This document shows, one piece after another, positions 16,032 to 25,133 of a stretch of DNA of 49,114 nt. The translations under genes were made by a program, and so were the position numbers. The notes under the pieces are model-generated. The model was not told the DNA's origin. It was given only the letters and a program-made list of their open reading frames with translations, and made no database searches. Position 1 is the stretch's first letter. Each line of letters opens with the position of its first letter. The DNA is taken from assembly GCA_947367845.1 (NCBI GenBank), contig CANBES010000011.1:1-49114 (forward strand). The letters run 5' to 3'. Origin of the DNA: an uncultured Clostridium sp. GTDB lineage: Bacteria > Bacillota > Clostridia > TANB77 > CAG-508.

Positions 16032-19000
16032 TCACAACCTTTTTATAATATTTAAAATCTTTTGTACATAGTTAATATCAATAGAAGACCATTCTAAGTT
16101 TAATTCCTCTAATTTTGATAAAGTAATATCTTGAGAATATGTATTTGTATTAGTACCCAAAATGTATTCTTTTGTATATTCATCTGCACTTTGTTTAATT
16201 TCATCAATAAAAGTCTTTAAATCAACATCTAATAAATCACAATTTAAAAACTTAAGAATAGTTTTAAATTCAGCAATAGTAATTTCTTTGTCGCTTAAGA
16301 TATGATAAATAGAATTTAATGAACTGTTTTTTAATAATCCTAAAATTATATCAGCACATTCATCAACAGGACTAAATTCCAACTTAAAACCAAGCAAATC
16401 TTTAGCCACAACCTTGCTATCGATAATAGCTTTAAGAGAAGCTAAAAATACATTTTGATTAGCATTCTCTTGGAAAACACCATCACTAAATCTTGGCATA
16501 ATATTACCTAATCTAAAAATGACAGCATTTAATCCAGTTTTAGAAGCTTTTAATATTTCCTTTTCTGCTTCAAATTTAGTAACTAAATAAGGATTGTTGT
16601 TAAATTCTTGATTTATAAACAAAGTATTTTCATCAAAAATTTTATTTTTAGTTAAATCTCCTTTATAACCTGCAATTGATAAAGTAGAAATATGTGCCAA
16701 AGATATTTTATTTTCACAAAAATCAATCAAATTGATAACACTTTGAACATTATCTTTATAAATTTCACTAGGCCTTGCAAAATGTTTTACATTAGCAGCG
16801 CTATTAATAACACAAGTTACTTCTTCTTTGATTTTTAAATACGTAGTTTGGTCCAATCCTAATTGATTTTTTGTCATATCTCCATTCAAAATTGTTACTT
16901 TTTGCTCAATTAATTTTAACAGATTTTCGTCAGAAGCAAAATAGAAATCAATCATTTTTTGCAATCTTGTTTTTCCATTCAAATTAATTTTATTTCTTAT
17001 TACACAATAAATTTTTTCGGTATTTTCATTTACAAGTAAACTTCTTAATAAGTGAATACCTAAAAATCCTGTAACACCAGTAATTAAAACAGTACTTAAA
17101 TCAAACTTTTTAACATTATTTAAAATCTGAATATCTTCGACACCAGTTAAGTCAGGTTTTGCTTCACTAGAAGAGTTGCTTTCAATAAAGTTTGCTAAGT
17201 CTTTTATATTTGAATTGTTGTATATATCTTGAATTAAGATATTATATTTTTCTAAATATGTATAAATAGCAGTTAAAGACAAAGAATCAATTCCTAAATC
17301 TTCAATTAAATCATCAGTGATAGAAAACTCATCTATTCCAACCAACTCTTTTACATAGTTGTAGATATTAATTTCTAAATCTGTTTTTGGCGCAATACGT
17401 TTACTATTATTTTTTTCTAAATAGTTAAGTGCTAAATTTTCTAACTCTTTTCTATTTATTTTACCAGAAGAGTTACGAGGAAAGTCATCCAACTCAATGA
17501 TTTTTTTAGGTTTCATATAAAATGAAATAGTACTGTTAATGTAATTTTTTATATTATATAAATTAATGTTTCTTTCTTTTTTTGTTAAGAACAAGTAAAT
17601 TGCTTTTGTATTCTTGTAAGGTATGGCAACAGGGAAGACTTCAAAATTATTTCCAAGTAATTTTTGAATTTTATTTTGAACTTCGTTTAATGCGACTAAA
17701 TATCCACCATTTACTTTTACAATATCATCATTTCTACCAATAAATTCAATATCTAAATCTTTACTTATTTTTGCTATATCTCCTGTTCTATATGCTTTAA
17801 CAGTTTTTTCTAAAATAGGATGATAAATTTGTACAAATCGAGATTCAGTTGCTTCTGGCAAGTTTAGATATCCTTTAGCAATATTTTGTATAGAATTTTC
17901 GTCTTCGTAAACTACTAATTCTCCTTTTGTGTCAATTGGCATAACTTCTAAATTAGAATTAACAACCAAAAGGCGAGAACCATAAATAGGTTTACCAATT
18001 GAAGTATGGTTATTTTTTATTTCATAGACGCTTACTTCTTTATAAGTTGTAAACATTGTTGTTTCTGTTGGTCCATATAAATTTAGAACTTTTAAGTTAC
18101 TATATTTAGAAAGTAAATTTTCTATAATATATGGTTTTAAAGTCTCTCCACCAGTTCCAAGAATTTTAAGAGAAGATAAATCTGCATCTAATATTTTATC
18201 TTGTAGAGCAATATGTTCGATCCATTTTGGAATTAGAAAAGACCTTGTTACTTTTTCTTTTTCCATAATTCTAATAACTTTTTCTGGATTTAGCTCATCT
18301 TCTTTTTTTACTAAAATAAGTTTTCCACCAAAAAGTAAAGAACTGTAAATATCAATTCCAGAAGCATCAAAAGAATATTTTAAAAGAGAAATTGATATAT
18401 CTTTGCTAGTTGCCTTTAAAACAGCATCTTTTTCAATGGAAGCCTTTAAACCAGCTATGTTTTTGTGCATAACCATAGTGCCTTTTGGATTGCCAGTAGA
18501 GCCTGATGTATAGATGATATATGCAGTATCTTCTGGAGAAGGTTTATTTTCGCTAATATCATAAAAACCATTAAATCCATAGTTGTCTAGGTTAATAATG
18601 ATAGCCTTTGTTGGAATTTTTGTGTCATAGTCTTTGTGTGTTAAAATACATTTTGGTTTACAATCATTTAAAATATATTCAACTCTAGAAGCGGATTCAT
18701 CTGGCAAAATTGGTACATAACAACCGCCAGCCTTTAGAACAGCAAACATAGCTATGATCATCTCTATGCTTTTATCTAAAAATAGAGCAACTGGTGTATT
18801 TTTTGTAACCCCTAGATTTATTAATGCTTTTGCTACATTATTTATTTTTTTATTTAACTCATAATAAGTTATTTCTGTATTATCACAGCAAGCTGCAATA
18901 TTATCAGGATATTTTGCAACAATATTATCAAAAATTGAAACTACAGTTTCATTTGAATTTTCGATAGTTCCTGTCAAGTTAAAAGCAGTTAAAGCTGAAA

Positions 19001-20291
19001 CATCTTCATCTGTCAAAAGTGTTATATCAGATAGGTTTGACTTTCCTCTTAACACTTGAGAAATTATATGTAAAATAAACGAATTCATCTTTTTAATTTC
19101 TGCTTCAGTAAAACAGGTAAATAAATAATCATAATTTAGAACTTTGTCATTATTTAAAGTTGTTAGATGTATAGTTAGAGGATTATTTTGTTGACCTGAA
19201 AAAAGCCAGCTACATTCGCCTAAATCATCATTTTCCATAGTGTTTTCTTGTTTATTAATTTGATAAGAAAATCCAATTTCGTACAAACCAGAATTATCTT
19301 TTGCAGTATTGCAAAAAGATTCTTGTATCTTGTGATAAGGATAGCCAGAATGTTTAAATAATGACATATTTGTTGATGATATTTTTTTGCACAATGACAA
19401 AAAGGTATCTTGAATATCAACTTCTACCATTAAAGGTAAAGTTGAAACAAACATACCAGTACATTCAAGCTCTTTTAATCTCTTTTGACGATTTAAAAAA
19501 GGTGTACCAAATGTGATTTTATCTAAATTATAAATCTTGCTAAAATAAATAGACAATATCCCTAAAAAGAAGGTATACTCCGTAATTCTATTCTCTTGAC
19601 AATAAGCAGAAATAGAGTTAAACAAACCAGCATCGAGTGGCTGTATGTAACGCTTCCCGTCCTTTTTTAAATAATCAGAATTTTGAAACAACTTAGTAGA
19701 AGGAATTTTTGCTACATAATCATTCCAAAACTGCTCATCTATATTAAACTTATTACTTTCATAATAAGCATTTTCTCTATCAATAAAAGGAAGATAACTA
19801 GGCTTTTCGAAAGCCTCTTCACCCTCATTCCTTTGTAATTTCTCATAAAAATCTTTAATTTGCTCAGCAACTTGAGACATACTCCAAGCGTCAGCAATAA
19901 TATGATGAGATTTATATAAAACATAAGAAGAACAAGGTGTGAAAACAAGACAAATACTAAATAGTTTATTTAAAGAAAGTTCTAAATTTTGATACTCTTC
20001 AATCGCACTAGAAATATCATCTGTATCAAAATGCTTTGTTTCAATAGGCACATACTGATAATCTTCAACATATTGACATAGACTTGTTCCATTTTTAATA
20101 AATCTTAAATGAAAAGAATCATTTTTCTCTATAATCTTATTCATGGTTTTTACTAATAAATCTTCATCTAATTTTCTGTTAAGCTTTAACACCGACATAA
20201 TATGATTTATTGGTGTTCCATCTCCATTTATTTGTTCTAGTTCCCATATGTTTTTTTGTGGGTTTGTTAATTCATATACTTCCTTTTTCAT
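16032..20291 (-). CDS. Single-module NRPS: condensation-adenylation-PCP-thioester reductase
   Basis: 1419 residues, four domains. Condensation (about 5-430) has HHIIADA at 129-135: catalytic His130 is kept and the usual DG is DA. Adenylation (about 450-955) has YTSGSTGNPKG (594-604), LYGPTETT, YRTGD (834-838), GRNDD and SSGKINRKEL with Lys944. The carrier domain (about 970-1045) has the phosphopantetheine Ser1003 (LGIDSLS). The terminal reductase (about 1065-1415) has GVTGFLG (1072-1078) and the YxxxK pair Tyr1235/Lys1239. A leading C domain with no upstream module suggests N-acylation of one amino acid, released as an aldehyde or alcohol. Reading the pocket against GrsA by eye gives D-A-I-F-L-T-L-M-F-K, which I cannot assign. 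No transporter or PPTase is present. GGGAGA precedes the ATG. Confidence 0.93.
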   Translation of the reverse strand: MKKEVYELTNPQKNIWELEQINGDGTPINHIMSVLKLNRKLDEDLLVKTMNKIIEKNDSFHLRFIKNGTSLCQYVEDYQYVPIETKHFDTDDISSAIEEYQNLELSLNKLFSICLVFTPCSSYVLYKSHHIIADAWSMSQVAEQIKDFYEKLQRNEGEEAFEKPSYLPFIDRENAYYESNKFNIDEQFWNDYVAKIPSTKLFQNSDYLKKDGKRYIQPLDAGLFNSISAYCQENRITEYTFFLGILSIYFSKIYNLDKITFGTPFLNRQKRLKELECTGMFVSTLPLMVEVDIQDTFLSLCKKISSTNMSLFKHSGYPYHKIQESFCNTAKDNSGLYEIGFSYQINKQENTMENDDLGECSWLFSGQQNNPLTIHLTTLNNDKVLNYDYLFTCFTEAEIKKMNSFILHIISQVLRGKSNLSDITLLTDEDVSALTAFNLTGTIENSNETVVSIFDNIVAKYPDNIAACCDNTEITYYELNKKINNVAKALINLGVTKNTPVALFLDKSIEMIIAMFAVLKAGGCYVPILPDESASRVEYILNDCKPKCILTHKDYDTKIPTKAIIINLDNYGFNGFYDISENKPSPEDTAYIIYTSGSTGNPKGTMVMHKNIAGLKASIEKDAVLKATSKDISISLLKYSFDASGIDIYSSLLFGGKLILVKKEDELNPEKVIRIMEKEKVTRSFLIPKWIEHIALQDKILDADLSSLKILGTGGETLKPYIIENLLSKYSNLKVLNLYGPTETTMFTTYKEVSVYEIKNNHTSIGKPIYGSRLLVVNSNLEVMPIDTKGELVVYEDENSIQNIAKGYLNLPEATESRFVQIYHPILEKTVKAYRTGDIAKISKDLDIEFIGRNDDIVKVNGGYLVALNEVQNKIQKLLGNNFEVFPVAIPYKNTKAIYLFLTKKERNINLYNIKNYINSTISFYMKPKKIIELDDFPRNSSGKINRKELENLALNYLEKNNSKRIAPKTDLEINIYNYVKELVGIDEFSITDDLIEDLGIDSLSLTAIYTYLEKYNILIQDIYNNSNIKDLANFIESNSSSEAKPDLTGVEDIQILNNVKKFDLSTVLITGVTGFLGIHLLRSLLVNENTEKIYCVIRNKINLNGKTRLQKMIDFYFASDENLLKLIEQKVTILNGDMTKNQLGLDQTTYLKIKEEVTCVINSAANVKHFARPSEIYKDNVQSVINLIDFCENKISLAHISTLSIAGYKGDLTKNKIFDENTLFINQEFNNNPYLVTKFEAEKEILKASKTGLNAVIFRLGNIMPRFSDGVFQENANQNVFLASLKAIIDSKVVAKDLLGFKLEFSPVDECADIILGLLKNSSLNSIYHILSDKEITIAEFKTILKFLNCDLLDVDLKTFIDEIKQSADEYTKEYILGTNTNTYSQDITLSKLEELNLEWSSIDINYVQKILNIIKRL

Positions 20292-20321
20292 TTATTTCTC
20301 CCGATTATATTTTATAGTCAA

Positions 20322-20351
20322 ATTATATAGCTTTTTAGCGGAAAATGTCAA
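20322..20351 (-). promoter_or_regulatory. Promoter of the NRPS-kinase operon
   Basis: On the minus strand TTGACA (20351-20346), an 18-nt spacer and TATAAT (20327-20322) lie about 30 nt before the NRPS start. Both hexamers are perfect, so the operon should be well transcribed. Confidence 0.7.
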
Positions 20352-20360
20352 TATAAATAC

Positions 20361-20403
20361 CGATGTTTTTGGGTGTTTTTAAGGACTGTCCCCAAAAACA
20401 CCT
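20361..20403 (+). repeat. REP-like hairpin, composite copy
   Basis: GGTGTTTTT (20372-20380) and AAAAACACC (20394-20402) enclose AAGGACTGTCCCC. It is preceded by GATGTTTTTG, which looks like the arm of the other stem type. It lies just upstream of the NRPS promoter and of the HtrA gene. Confidence 0.75.
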
Positions 20404-20462
20404 AAAACAAAGTTTAAAAAAAGAAATATAGGGTAAGAATAAGTGTAAGGCGGTGGAGCGAT

Positions 20463-21597
20463 TTGAAAATGAAAAAGAAAAAAAGCAGAACAAAGTTTAT
20501 AACACTAGCAATAATAGCAATAGTATTGTGGATATTTGGGTTCTATGTATATTTTACATACAAAAAAATAGAAATAAATAACGAAAATTATACAGCTACA
20601 AGAACACTATCCACACAAAAGGAACAAACTGTGGAAGAAGTTGAAGAAAATAGCACAAAAGTAGCAGATATATTAGAGAAAACAACTAAGTGTGTAGTAG
20701 GGATATCAAAATTGAAAAATACAGGAAGTAGCATTTTATCCAAAAGTACAGAAACAGAGTTAGGACTGGGAACAGGGTTTATTGTTACAGAAGATGGATA
20801 TATTGTAAGCAATAGCCATGTGACTGGAGAGAAGTATAGTAAGTGTTATATTACTTTAGAAAATGGTTCGACATATGATGGGACGGTTGTGTGGAGTGAT
20901 TCAGATTTAGATTTATCAATTACGAAAATAGAAGCAAAAAAACTAGAGTATGTCAGTCTTGGAGATTCAAGCGGCATAAGGATAGGAGAAACTGTGTATG
21001 CAATAGGAAACCCAATTCGGGTTTGAGTTTAGAAGAACTGTTACTTCTGGGATTATAAGTGCAAAAAATAGGACGATAAAAATAGAAGAAGAAAATAAAA
21101 GCTCATATATGACAGACCTTATCCAAACAGATGCCACAATAAATCCAGGAAATAGTGGGGGAGTGCTGATATATCCTAATGGTGAAGTGATAGGGATAAA
21201 TACTGTAAAAATTTCTACAGCTGAAGGAATTGGTTTCGCAATTCCGATTAATATAATAAAACCAATTATTGACAACTTAAAACAATATAATAGTTTTGAA
21301 GAAGCAACAATTGGCATATATGCGTATGATAGGGAAGTTGTCCCATATATTGATGGCTCTATAAAGTCTAATTTTAATAAAGGAATTTATGTGGTTCAGA
21401 TAACTAAAAATGGTCCAGCTGATGGAACTGAGCTTAAGGAAGCGGACATTATTAATTCTATTGATGGTACTTCTTTAAATACTATGAATGATTTGAGACA
21501 GTATATTTATACTAAAAAACCTGGAGATGAAGTTGTTTTGGACGTGAGTAGGGGAAAAATTAATAAACAGATTAAACTGATTTTAGGGAAAAAATAG
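20463..21597 (+). CDS. HtrA/DegP-like serine protease, split by +1 frameshift at CGG (21018)
   Basis: The reconstructed protein is 377 residues: a short cytoplasmic basic start, a membrane anchor (about 12-32), a trypsin-like domain with His119 (NSHVTG), Asp150 (LDLSI) and Ser231 (PGNSGG), and a C-terminal PDZ domain (about 265-375). Frame 0 runs to ATT CGG GTT TGA, ending at 21026. Dropping the C of CGG at 21018 restores [15 protein letters not shown] and the rest to 21597. The shift lies between His/Asp and the catalytic Ser, so frame-0 product cannot be an active protease. The start is TTG 20463 (GGTGGAG upstream) or ATG 20469. Known role of the family: extracytoplasmic protein quality control. 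Interpretation: programmed or codon-driven +1 frameshift; a mutation or sequencing error is the alternative. Confidence 0.88.
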
Positions 21598-21604
21598 ATT
21601 GTTC

Positions 21605-21705
21605 AAAAATAGATTTATATTATTTTATACTTACCGCGTAAGCGACCAAACGAGCTGTGTGAGTGCGACACCAAGGTAATAAAAAAATAATATAAATCTA
21701 TTTTG
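21605..21705. repeat. Long palindrome with a GC-rich centre
   Basis: AAAATAGATTTATATTATT (21606-21624) is exactly repeated in inverse at 21686-21704. Inside, TTACC (21631-21635) and GGTAA (21675-21679) can also pair. The centre (about 21635-21675) is markedly more GC-rich than its surroundings. It lies between the convergent HtrA and M23 genes and can act as a bidirectional terminator. Its size and composition suggest a mobile miniature element or an RNA structure. Confidence 0.65.
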
Positions 21706-21713
21706 TATAAGCA

Positions 21714-22892
21714 TCACTCATTAAAATTTTCATCCATAAAATTATATTTTCTAGAATAGTCCTTAGTTTCTTTGTTAGACATATAAACTTCAGAACGATT
21801 TTGTTTCAAAAATTCAATAATCTGATAAACATCAATCCAAATTTCATTAGGGCTATCAACTTGAGATTCATCAAAAATTAGTTGCATACCAAAATGTAAA
21901 TGCGGAACATTAATGTTATTAACGTTTTCCTTGGTGCTATAACCAGTCATTCCAAGATATCCAATGACATCGCCAGCTTTAACAACCATACCTTGTTCTA
22001 ATCCCTCAGCATAAGGATGATTTTTTCGTAAGTGTGCATAATAGTAATATCTTTTAGTATCAAAGCTCCTAATACCAATTCTCCAACCTCCGTATTGGTT
22101 CCAACCCAAATTTTCAATAACGCCAGATTCTATGGCTACAATAGGTGTGCCAATACTTCCCATTAAATCATTTCCTAAATGAGTTCTTTTAAATCCATAA
22201 GATCTAGAGTTACCAAAGTCATCATAATGACTAAATGAATAGTTTTTGGCGATTGGAAGAAAAGCTTTTACGCCATATTTTTGCTCAAAGTTGGAAATGT
22301 TTTCTGTGCTTAAATTATTTTCTGTATTTGAAGAATTTTCATCTTCTATAATGTTTTCGTCAGAATTGGATTTACTTTTGGATCCCTCTGTTTCAATAGA
22401 ATAGTTTCCAATAAATCCTGAAAGCACAGCACTATAGCTTTCGTAGTAATAATCATAGAATTTTAAATCTTGAGTTAAACTTTCAATTGTTTCACCGTCT
22501 TTAATTTTAGCGACTAAAGTATCTAGGTCAGACTTTTTAAAATTTTTAAAATTACCACCATTTTTGCAGGCTAAATAAGCAAGTAATTGTATCCAATCGT
22601 ATTTTATTTCTTCGTTCTTAGTATGAGAGTCAATATCTAATTTTGCAGTTAAATTCATAGCTTCTGCTGTTACGTTAAAATCTACCCATTTAATAAAGTT
22701 TTTTTTACTTTCTTTTTCTACGTTGCTTTCTACGTTTTCGCTATTTGCAAAAGTACAATATATTGTTATTGATGCAATTACTACTAATAATAGAATTACT
22801 CCGACAATCAATTTTTTATTTATTTTTAGTGTTTTTATTATCAATGTATTCCACCCCATATATTTATATGATGTGTTTTGCGTTTGTATCAC
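21714..22892 (-). CDS. Membrane-anchored M23 family peptidase
   Basis: An N-terminal membrane helix (MxLIVGVILLLVVIASITIY region) is followed by a helical and Ser/Asn/Glu-rich extracytoplasmic linker and a C-terminal LytM/M23 domain. Zn-site motifs are present: HLGNDLMG (HxxxD), YAHL and PHLHFG (HxH). The family cuts peptidoglycan cross-bridges or serves as an envelope scaffold. The longest frame starts at GTG 22892 without a ribosome site. The TTG at 22844 has GGGGTGG 6 nt upstream and is the better start, giving about 376 residues. It lies alone between the palindrome and tRNA-Arg. Confidence 0.88.
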   Translation of the reverse strand: MIQTQNTSYKYMGWNTLIIKTLKINKKLIVGVILLLVVIASITIYCTFANSENVESNVEKESKKNFIKWVDFNVTAEAMNLTAKLDIDSHTKNEEIKYDWIQLLAYLACKNGGNFKNFKKSDLDTLVAKIKDGETIESLTQDLKFYDYYYESYSAVLSGFIGNYSIETEGSKSKSNSDENIIEDENSSNTENNLSTENISNFEQKYGVKAFLPIAKNYSFSHYDDFGNSRSYGFKRTHLGNDLMGSIGTPIVAIESGVIENLGWNQYGGWRIGIRSFDTKRYYYYAHLRKNHPYAEGLEQGMVVKAGDVIGYLGMTGYSTKENVNNINVPHLHFGMQLIFDESQVDSPNEIWIDVYQIIEFLKQNRSEVYMSNKETKDYSRKYNFMDENFNE

Positions 22893-22930
22893 TTAAATTA
22901 TCTAAATTAGTATTATCATAAAAATATAAA

Positions 22931-22958
22931 AAAACTCCCAATTAGAATTGAGAGTTTT
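22931..22958 (-). terminator. Intrinsic terminator of tRNA-Arg(ACG)
   Basis: AAAACTC-CAATT and AATTG-GAGTTTT form a stem with one mismatch, followed on the minus strand by a T tract. It starts at the CCA of the tRNA. Confidence 0.75.
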
Positions 22959-23034
22959 GGTGTGCCTGGAGGGACTCGAACCCCCGGTCTCGAACTTCGT
23001 AGGCTCGCATTTTATCCAGCTAAACTACAGGCAC
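22958..23034 (-). tRNA. tRNA-Arg (anticodon ACG)
   Basis: Minus strand: acceptor GTGCCTG/CAGGCAC, anticodon stem CGAGC/GTTCG with loop CTACGAA (anticodon ACG), and encoded CCA. After A34-to-inosine editing it reads CGU, CGC and CGA but not CGG, which matters for the frameshift sites in this window. Confidence 0.95.
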
Positions 23035-23161
23035 AAATATAAATACTCTAATATTATAACGTTTTAAACAGCATTTTTCAAGAGAAAACAAAAAAATAAT
23101 AAAAAATATTGAAAAAAAGCAAGTAATATGAAATAATATTCGTAACAAAAAGGGGGAAAAA

Positions 23162-24890
23162 ATGAAAAAAGCAATAAAAATACTATCAATATTTTTATTT
23201 ACAATACTAATAATTGGGTTAAGCAAAAATGTCGAAGCAAACACAACAAACAAAATATCAATGGACATCTACATTGAAGAAAATGGAGACGCACAAATCA
23301 CAGAAGTATGGGACTGTTACAATAACCAAGGAACAGAAGTATATCATCCATATTATAACCTAGGAAACTCAGAGATAAAAGACTTAACAGTTTCAGAACA
23401 AGGGAAAAGCTATCAAACGCTAAAAAACTGGAACACGTCAGAAAGTTTTGAAAACAAAGCATACAAATGTGGAATAAACAAAACCGAGAAAAGTGTTGAA
23501 CTATGTTGGGGGATAAGTAAATATGGAAGACACACATACACAGTGAAATATACAATAACAAATCTCGTATCTGAACTAGAAGATGCACAAATGCTTTATT
23601 GGACGTTTATACCACACAATCTTTCAACTTCAATAGGAAGTGCGTACATAAAAGTACATACAAAATTTAAAATACCAAATACTGTTGACGTTTGGGGATA
23701 TGGAAATTATGGTGGAACTGCATATGTTTACAACGGATATATTGAGATGCAGTCTGATGGCAGACTTGATAAAAATGAGTACATGACAATGCTAGTTAAA
23801 TTCCCAAAAGGCACTTTTAAAACATCAAATTTTATAGAGAATAACTTTAATTATTATTTAAATAAGGCAGAAGAAGGAAGTACTAAATATAATAAAGATG
23901 ATAACAGTGAATATGGAGTAAATTTGGCGGAGTATATTGCATTTTGGATTTATATCATAGGAATTTCTATCATTCCAATTATTTACCTTTTAAAAAGAAA
24001 ATACAAGTATCCAAATTATCCAGTGTTACGCACAAAAAATAAAAGAATTCCTAAAAATATTCCGTATTATAGAGATATCCCTTGTAATGGAGACATATTT
24101 ATAGCTTACTACATAGCTTATACTTATGGATTAATAAAGAATAAGACTGATATATTGGGAGCAGTTATATTAAAATGGATTAAAGAAGGAAATGCTACGA
24201 TAGAAAAATGTGGTATAGGAGAAGAAGAACAAATCGCAGTAGCCCTTAGATATAATGATTTAAGAAAAATAAAAAATCAAGAAGAAATGAAATTATTCAA
24301 AATGTTATACCAAGCAAGTGAAGACGGAATACTAGAAAGTCAAGAATTTAAAAAATGGTGTGAAAAACAATATTCACGAATATTAGACTGGTTTGATACA
24401 GTATTAGAAAGTAGTAGACTAGAATTAAAACGTAGAGACTTAATAGTGTGTGAAGAAAAAAAGATATTAGGAGTATTTAAGAAAAAGGTAGATGTATTAA
24501 CACCACAATTAAGAGAAAAAGCTACACAGTTAGCTGGATTAAAGAAATATTTAAAAGAATATACACTTATAAAAGAAAGAGAAGCAGTTGAAGTAACTCT
24601 ATTCGAAGACTATTTGATATATGCGCAAATGCTAGGTATTGCAAAAGAAGTAGCAAAAGAATTTAAAGAGTTATATCCAGAAGTTATTGAACAATCTAAA
24701 TTCAGCTCTTATAATGATATTATATTTGTAAATTATTATGCTGGAAATATAGTTACAAGTGCTCAAAGTGCTAGAACTCAGACAGAACGAAGAGCTAGTG
24801 ACTATTCAGCAGGTGGTGATGGATTTTCTTCTGGTGGCGGAGGTGGAGATTCTTTCGGCGGCGGAGACGGTGGCCGGAGGATTCCGTTGA
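23162..24890 (+). CDS. DUF2207 membrane protein, C-terminus reached by +1 frameshift at CGG (24875)
   Basis: A signal peptide (1-26, ending NVEA) is followed by an extracytoplasmic DUF2207 domain (about 30-245), membrane helix (about 257-278), a cytoplasmic helical region and a Gly-rich tail. AGGGGGA precedes the ATG. In frame 0 the tail runs GGDGG-CGG(Arg)-RIPLIHCYLKF to TAA at 24913. Skipping the C at 24875 gives GGDGG-GGFR and TGA at 24890, the Gly-rich ending usual in this family. The shift therefore changes only the last residues. The family is found in many Firmicutes membranes; its function is unknown. Full length with the shift is 575 residues. Confidence 0.82.
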
Positions 24891-24942
24891 TACACTGTTA
24901 TTTGAAATTTTAAAAAAATTTTTGAAAATTATAGAAAATGGG

Positions 24943-24971
24943 TTGCAAATTTATTTAATTTGTGATATTAT
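24943..24971 (+). promoter_or_regulatory. Promoter of tRNA-Pro
   Basis: TTGCAA (24943-24948), a 17-nt spacer and TATTAT (24966-24971), 31 nt before the tRNA. Confidence 0.6.
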
Positions 24972-24972
24972 A

Positions 24973-25000
24973 TATTAGCGTTCATTTGTGAATGCTAATA
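24973..25000 (+). other. Perfect hairpin in the tRNA-Pro leader
   Basis: TATTAGCGTTCA pairs with TGAATGCTAATA (one G-T pair) around a TTTG loop. It fills the space between the -10 box and the first base of tRNA-Pro at 25002. It may guide 5' processing or be an operator. Confidence 0.55.
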
Positions 25001-25001
25001 T

Positions 25002-25077
25002 CGAGGTGTAGCGCAGTTGGTAGCGCGCGTGGTTTGGGACCATGAGGTCGCAGGTTCGATCCCTGTCACCTCGACCA
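25002..25077 (+). tRNA. tRNA-Pro (anticodon UGG)
   Basis: Acceptor CGAGGTG/CACCTCG, anticodon stem CGTGG/CCATG with loop TTTGGGA (anticodon TGG), CCA encoded. Confidence 0.96.
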
Positions 25078-25081
25078 TAGT

Positions 25082-25108
25082 AAAAGCTGTGCAGAAGCAC
25101 AGCTTTTT
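25082..25108 (+). terminator. Intrinsic terminator of tRNA-Pro
   Basis: AAAAGCTGTGC and GCACAGCTTTT form an 11-bp stem with an AGAA loop and a T tract. It lies 4 nt after the CCA. Confidence 0.85.
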
Positions 25109-25133
25109 GTGTTATAATAAAAGGGTGAATATA

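Noticed and set aside
25017..25133. Extended N-terminus of Fic
   Set aside because: It is inside tRNA-Pro and its terminator; ATG 25134 has a ribosome site.
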